Origin: JABEVB01 sp049965775
Lineage (GTDB): Bacteria > Planctomycetota > Phycisphaerae > WQYP01
DNA length: 44,022 nt
Assembly (NCBI GenBank): GCA_049965775.1
Contig: JBMFVX010000003.1
Span: forward strand, 1 to 44,022
Reading direction: 5' to 3'
Position 1 is the stretch's first letter; the number at the start of each line of letters is the position of its first letter. Both the position numbers and the translations under genes were made by a program. Shown here piece by piece: positions 40,975 through 44,022 of this stretch. The notes below the pieces were generated by a model, which was not told where the DNA came from, ran no database searches, and saw nothing but the letters and a program-made list of their open reading frames with translations.

Positions 40975-42726
40975 ATGTCAAGTAGAATTACATTTCAAGT
41001 GCGGACTCTCGGTGCGTTGGCTTGTGTGGCGGCAATGGCGGCAGCGGCTGCATCGCTGCTGAACATAAGCGCTGCCCGTGTGCAGGGAGATGAGATTTCT
41101 TTGGCTGATGGCCGCACCATCGAGGGGACTCTGCAGCGTCAGGATGGCAAATATTTGATAACGCCGGTAAACGGTGCGCCATTTACGGTTGGATTAAATC
41201 AGGTATCGGGCATTACGCTTGGACCAAGTCCGGCCAGCCCCGCCTATGCCCATCAGCAATGGCAGGGTGTTTTGACGAAACTCAATCGTTCGGATGATGC
41301 GATAAAGGCCATCGCGCTTATTGAAGCGTACCAAAAGAAGTTCCCACATTCGCCAGATGCCGCCCAAGTACAGAGTTCGCTGAAAGAATATCAGCATATA
41401 CAGCAGCTGGGGTTGGTGAAATATGCCGGAAAATGGGTAACACCATTGCAGCGTGAGACGATTCAAAGTCAGATGGACAGGGTGGTTGCTTCAGCCGAGG
41501 CGACGCTGCGTTCGGGTGATTTGCAATCCGCCAGCGCAAAAGTGCTGGGGGTGTTGAAACTCGATGCCGACAATGTGGGGGCATTGGTGGTGGGTGGGGT
41601 TGCGGAGTATCGCATGAATCATCTGCCGCAATCGGCACTGTTGCTTCGCAAAGCGGTCAAGCTGGCGCCGAACGATGCCGTCGCGTGGAACGATTTGGCT
41701 GTTGTGTCTTATGAGCAGAGGCAGCAGCCGCAGGCACTGAACTATTACACCAAGGCCGTCAATCTGGCGTCGGGCAATCGGCTGCTTTTAGACAATGTGG
41801 CTGCGGCACTGCATTTTTACAAGCATGATCGCAACGCCTATTTGTATAAAAATCTTCGGCACACGTTCACTCACGCTGATACGCAGATGCAGCTTAAACT
41901 TGCGCGGCAGGGTTTGTACCGCTACGGCGATACTTGGATTACCCGCAGTCAGCATGCCCGGCTGGCGGGTGTGCATTCACGATATGAAACGCAGAAGTTA
42001 ACGCTGGAAGCCCAATATGCCGGCGCCACGACGCGATTGGCCAGCGTGAACAAAGAAATAGCTGACGCCAATGATCGCATTAACCAGATCACAGCCGAAA
42101 TAGTGAATCTTGAACTTGCGCAGCAGGCGCTTCTGGCTCAAACGGGGGCCATCAACATTACAAATCAGGCGATTTTACAGGCCGATATAGCCCAGCTTAA
42201 TCATGAAAAGGCGGTGTTGGCGCAGCTTACCAACGATCGCAACAACCTTATTGCGGCCATTGAGCAAATGAAAGTGCAAGCCGCAAATATGATAAAGAAT
42301 CCGCCGCATACCGGCTACCTTGGCCTGCAGCAGATGATGCTGCCAGGCGATTTAACCCATCCGCCGCCGCCGCTGCCGCTGCTGATGCGCGCAAAAAACG
42401 CCCCGGTGCAGGCAGGGCCGCAGCGGGCAAAGAACAATGGGGCCGCACCGGTCATTAATGGTATGGGTATAAATCAAAGTCCGCTGGAAACGACCCCAGC
42501 AGCCTACGGCATTTATGACCAGCCGATCTACTTTGGTTCGTATGTGTTTTTAGGGTATCCGTTTATTTATTTTCCGCCGCAATGCGGGGGCCACCATGCA
42601 CCACAAACCGGAACGATTGATTTTCATAACCCGTTTTCACCGGGCGTAATTCAGAATGGCGGGCCGGGTGTTGTTCAAAACGGCGGGCCGGGCAATGTGC
42701 AGCCCAAAACCAATGAGCACCATTAG
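40975..42726 (+). CDS. Exported TPR and coiled-coil protein with Gly/Pro-rich tail
   Basis: The 583-residue protein has an N-terminal signal or anchor helix (about 11-33). A small beta domain of about 45 residues follows (DGRTIEGTLQRQDGKYLI), resembling domains found in many planctomycete exported proteins. TPR-like repeats cover about 165-310 (YRMNHLPQSALLLRKAVKLAPNDAVAWNDLAVV). A long coiled coil covers about 340-435, then low-complexity Pro/Gly/Asn with a QNGGPG repeat near the end. It is probably periplasmic or surface-located and involved in protein contacts. I do not know its function. AGGGGT precedes the ATG at 40975. The stop overlaps that of the convergent ylbF-like gene by 4 bp. Confidence 0.8.
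   Translation: MSSRITFQVRTLGALACVAAMAAAAASLLNISAARVQGDEISLADGRTIEGTLQRQDGKYLITPVNGAPFTVGLNQVSGITLGPSPASPAYAHQQWQGVLTKLNRSDDAIKAIALIEAYQKKFPHSPDAAQVQSSLKEYQHIQQLGLVKYAGKWVTPLQRETIQSQMDRVVASAEATLRSGDLQSASAKVLGVLKLDADNVGALVVGGVAEYRMNHLPQSALLLRKAVKLAPNDAVAWNDLAVVSYEQRQQPQALNYYTKAVNLASGNRLLLDNVAAALHFYKHDRNAYLYKNLRHTFTHADTQMQLKLARQGLYRYGDTWITRSQHARLAGVHSRYETQKLTLEAQYAGATTRLASVNKEIADANDRINQITAEIVNLELAQQALLAQTGAINITNQAILQADIAQLNHEKAVLAQLTNDRNNLIAAIEQMKVQAANMIKNPPHTGYLGLQQMMLPGDLTHPPPPLPLLMRAKNAPVQAGPQRAKNNGAAPVINGMGINQSPLETTPAAYGIYDQPIYFGSYVFLGYPFIYFPPQCGGHHAPQTGTIDFHNPFSPGVIQNGGPGVVQNGGPGNVQPKTNEHH
42648..42705 (+). repeat. QNGGPG-coding tandem repeat
   Basis: Two adjacent units of about 27 bp encode I/V-Q-N-G-G-P-G-V/N-V, with synonymous differences between units, in the C-terminal tail of the TPR protein. 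The synonymous changes suggest that the peptide is under some constraint. Confidence 0.7.
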
Positions 42727-43109
42727 ATAATGAGTTTTGACTCGGGCTTTGCCTCGACGGCGGGGGTTGCGTTGCCTGTGACGCCGGAGTTAATGGCTTC
42801 CTGCACTTTCTGCATGAGATCCATGTATTCGACTTGCGCGGTAAGCAGCTTTTTGAGCAGTGGATGCATTGCGACGCTCTGTTGAATGGCTTCTATTTTC
42901 TGTTTTTCGGCAATTTCGATAGGTTGCATAGAGGCTTCTTTCATGGCGACGAGTTCCATGGCCTGCTCAAACTGTTGCAGGAGATTCTTTGCGCCAATGT
43001 CCAGATCAAGCTGGCGGGCAAGGGTGCGGTAATTCTGTACGGCCGGTTGCTGCGCAATGAGGGTTCCCAGTTTTTTGGATTCACTTAAGAGCATTGATTC
43101 TTCTGCCAC
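42723..43109 (-). CDS. YlbF-family (Com_YlbF, DUF964-like) helical protein
   Basis: The 128-residue all-helical protein resembles YlbF/YmcA. LLSESKKLGTLIAQQPAVQNYRTLARQLDLD is followed by AKNLLQQFEQAMELVAMKEASMQPIEIAEKQKIEAIQQSV and a third helix. In Bacillus, YlbF, YmcA and YaaT form a complex that directs RNase Y mRNA processing; planctomycete members are uncharacterised. GTG 43109 is chosen because GAGGTG lies 5-7 nt upstream. The frame is open to 43265 but that part is not family-like. The C-terminus overlaps the convergent TPR gene. Confidence 0.78.
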   Translation of the reverse strand: MAEESMLLSESKKLGTLIAQQPAVQNYRTLARQLDLDIGAKNLLQQFEQAMELVAMKEASMQPIEIAEKQKIEAIQQSVAMHPLLKKLLTAQVEYMDLMQKVQEAINSGVTGNATPAVEAKPESKLII

Positions 43110-43256
43110 AATACACCTCGGTAAGAGCACACTCGCTATCGGCCGTACCATCGGCCTGCAAACCACGAAGTATAGCAGCAGTTGCGATTGGCGACTATCA
43201 CAGCCCGAAAAAAGTGGAGCGATGCCGTCTGGAAAGCGCTTGTTGGAGGCCGTGAT

Positions 43257-43991
43257 ATGCTGCATATTCCGGGCGTGAGGAGAAATTCACAACCACCACC
43301 CATGCATGGTACACTAAACTTTGCGCAGGTTATGTTGGAACCCGCCGGCAGGAGTTTGAGTTTGAGCCTGAAGCAAACATGCGAACGATGCAGTCAGACC
43401 GCTCCCGATGGTCGCTGGATTGTGGTATTTGGTAAACGGTTGTGCCGGGCTTGCGCGCATCAGATAGCGGGCTGGACTTCACCCGAACCGCAAACCAGTT
43501 CGTCGGTAACTACAAAGACGGTTGCGGATGATGTTCGCTTGTTCAAGGTGGCAGCGGCAAGTGCAGAAGTTGTATCCTTGCCGCAGACGGTTCCTGTGGC
43601 GGCATCTGCCACGGACGGGATAAACAGTTTACCAGACGATCAACCGTCCTTTCAGGATGCTGCAGTTGAGCCACAAAGCACCGACGCATTCAACAATGAT
43701 GAAACCGTGGGCGATTCAGAGGTTAATGATTCCGCGCCGTTACCGCCTGAAGGTGACAATGGCTCGGACATGCGACTGCTGAATACTGTGCTGCTGACAA
43801 TCAGCGCCATGATGTTGTTGGCTATCGGCGTACTGATTGGGATTTATTTATCGCCACCGCCCAAATCGGGTGGTCATGCAACGGGCGGGGCAGGCGAGGG
43901 CACCGGGGCCAAATCAGTTGTGGCGCCAGCGAAGGGCATCTCTCCTTGTCTTGCTTCAGTCGGAATTGGACAAGGGGGCTTTTGGCGTTAA
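43257..43991 (+). CDS. Zinc-binding single-pass membrane protein, unknown function
   Basis: The 244-residue protein starts with a zinc-binding element (CERC at about 42-45 and CRAC at about 63-66, possibly one zinc). It continues with a long acidic, Ser/Pro/Ala-rich linker (about 80-180) and ends with one membrane helix (about 188-210, LLNTVLLTISAMMLLAIGVLIGIYL) and a short Gly-rich tail. The ATG at 43257 follows GGAGG at good spacing; ATG 43302 is a later option. The layout suggests a cytoplasmic zinc finger joined to a membrane anchor. The last 20 residues look unlike the rest, and the gene ends 31 bp before the window edge, so a frameshift near 43940 is possible. No homologue is recognised. 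Confidence 0.65.
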   Translation: MLHIPGVRRNSQPPPMHGTLNFAQVMLEPAGRSLSLSLKQTCERCSQTAPDGRWIVVFGKRLCRACAHQIAGWTSPEPQTSSSVTTKTVADDVRLFKVAAASAEVVSLPQTVPVAASATDGINSLPDDQPSFQDAAVEPQSTDAFNNDETVGDSEVNDSAPLPPEGDNGSDMRLLNTVLLTISAMMLLAIGVLIGIYLSPPPKSGGHATGGAGEGTGAKSVVAPAKGISPCLASVGIGQGGFWR

Positions 43992-44022
43992 GGATACAAT
44001 GGCGCCGTTTTTAGGAATCCGT

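Overview
This 44 kb stretch looks like a chromosomal piece of a planctomycete, most likely class Phycisphaerae. The evidence is combined and inferential: a PEP-CTERM surface protein, an H-X9-DG (DUF1559-type) pseudopilin, a squalene-hopene cyclase, futalosine-pathway MqnA, LptB (a Gram-negative envelope), moderately high GC, many ATGA start/stop overlaps and weak Shine-Dalgarno sequences. Nearly all the DNA is ordinary core genome. The exceptions are an insertion-sequence graveyard at the left edge (about 60-1530) and a repeat- and hairpin-rich accessory stretch (about 4.2-7.0 kb).

Layout. 0-1.5 kb: three truncated transposases (IS4 N-terminal half, IS66 tail, IS4 C-terminal half). 1.9-4.2 kb: a leftward sulfate-assimilation operon, cysC, then a PHP-family phosphatase, then cysH, with a 20-bp palindrome upstream. 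4.6-5.2 kb: a decapitated XylR-type regulator. 5.2-5.9 kb: non-coding DNA with degenerate repeats, including two 49-bp copies. 5.9-6.7 kb: an MNT/HEPN toxin-antitoxin pair. 6.7-7.0 kb: hairpin-rich spacer. 7.0-9.2 kb: a textbook sigma-70 promoter, a cobalamin riboswitch, a PEP-CTERM protein and an H-X9-DG pseudopilin. 9.3-12.8 kb (leftward): pyruvate dehydrogenase E1 alpha and beta, followed by a GH88 unsaturated glucuronyl hydrolase. 13.3-14.5 kb: marR and wrbA, ended by a strong terminator. 14.55 kb: tRNA-Ala(GGC) on the minus strand. 14.8-20.9 kb (rightward): guaA, a zinc-ribbon membrane protein, lptB, a receiver-only response regulator, a GH10-like protein without catalytic glutamates, and a ComEA-like helix-hairpin-helix protein.

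21-25 kb (leftward): a DHH phosphoesterase (NrnA type) overlapping ribF, and a GT5-like glycosyltransferase. 25.4-31.2 kb (rightward): a degenerate APH-fold protein, a GT2 plus GT39 pair for lipid-linked sugar transfer, and pgi. 31.2-33.2 kb: an unknown anchored protein and hisC. 33.5-38.1 kb (leftward): squalene-hopene cyclase, PPK2, mqnA and psd, all related to membrane lipid, quinone or polyphosphate. 38.3-40.1 kb: queC-queE-queF for queuosine precursor synthesis (no queD in the window). 40.2-44.0 kb: a type II-like pseudopilin, a TPR/coiled-coil protein, a YlbF-family protein and a zinc-ribbon membrane protein.

The best candidate for an undescribed system is the B12-riboswitch-controlled PEP-CTERM/pseudopilin pair at 7.0-9.2 kb. 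A vitamin-B12 aptamer here heads two exported or surface proteins with no recognisable corrinoid enzyme or transporter. Next are the GH10-fold protein whose acid/base and nucleophile positions are Gly and Arg, and the PHP phosphatase embedded between cysC and cysH, which fits disposal of 3'-phosphoadenosine 5'-phosphate.
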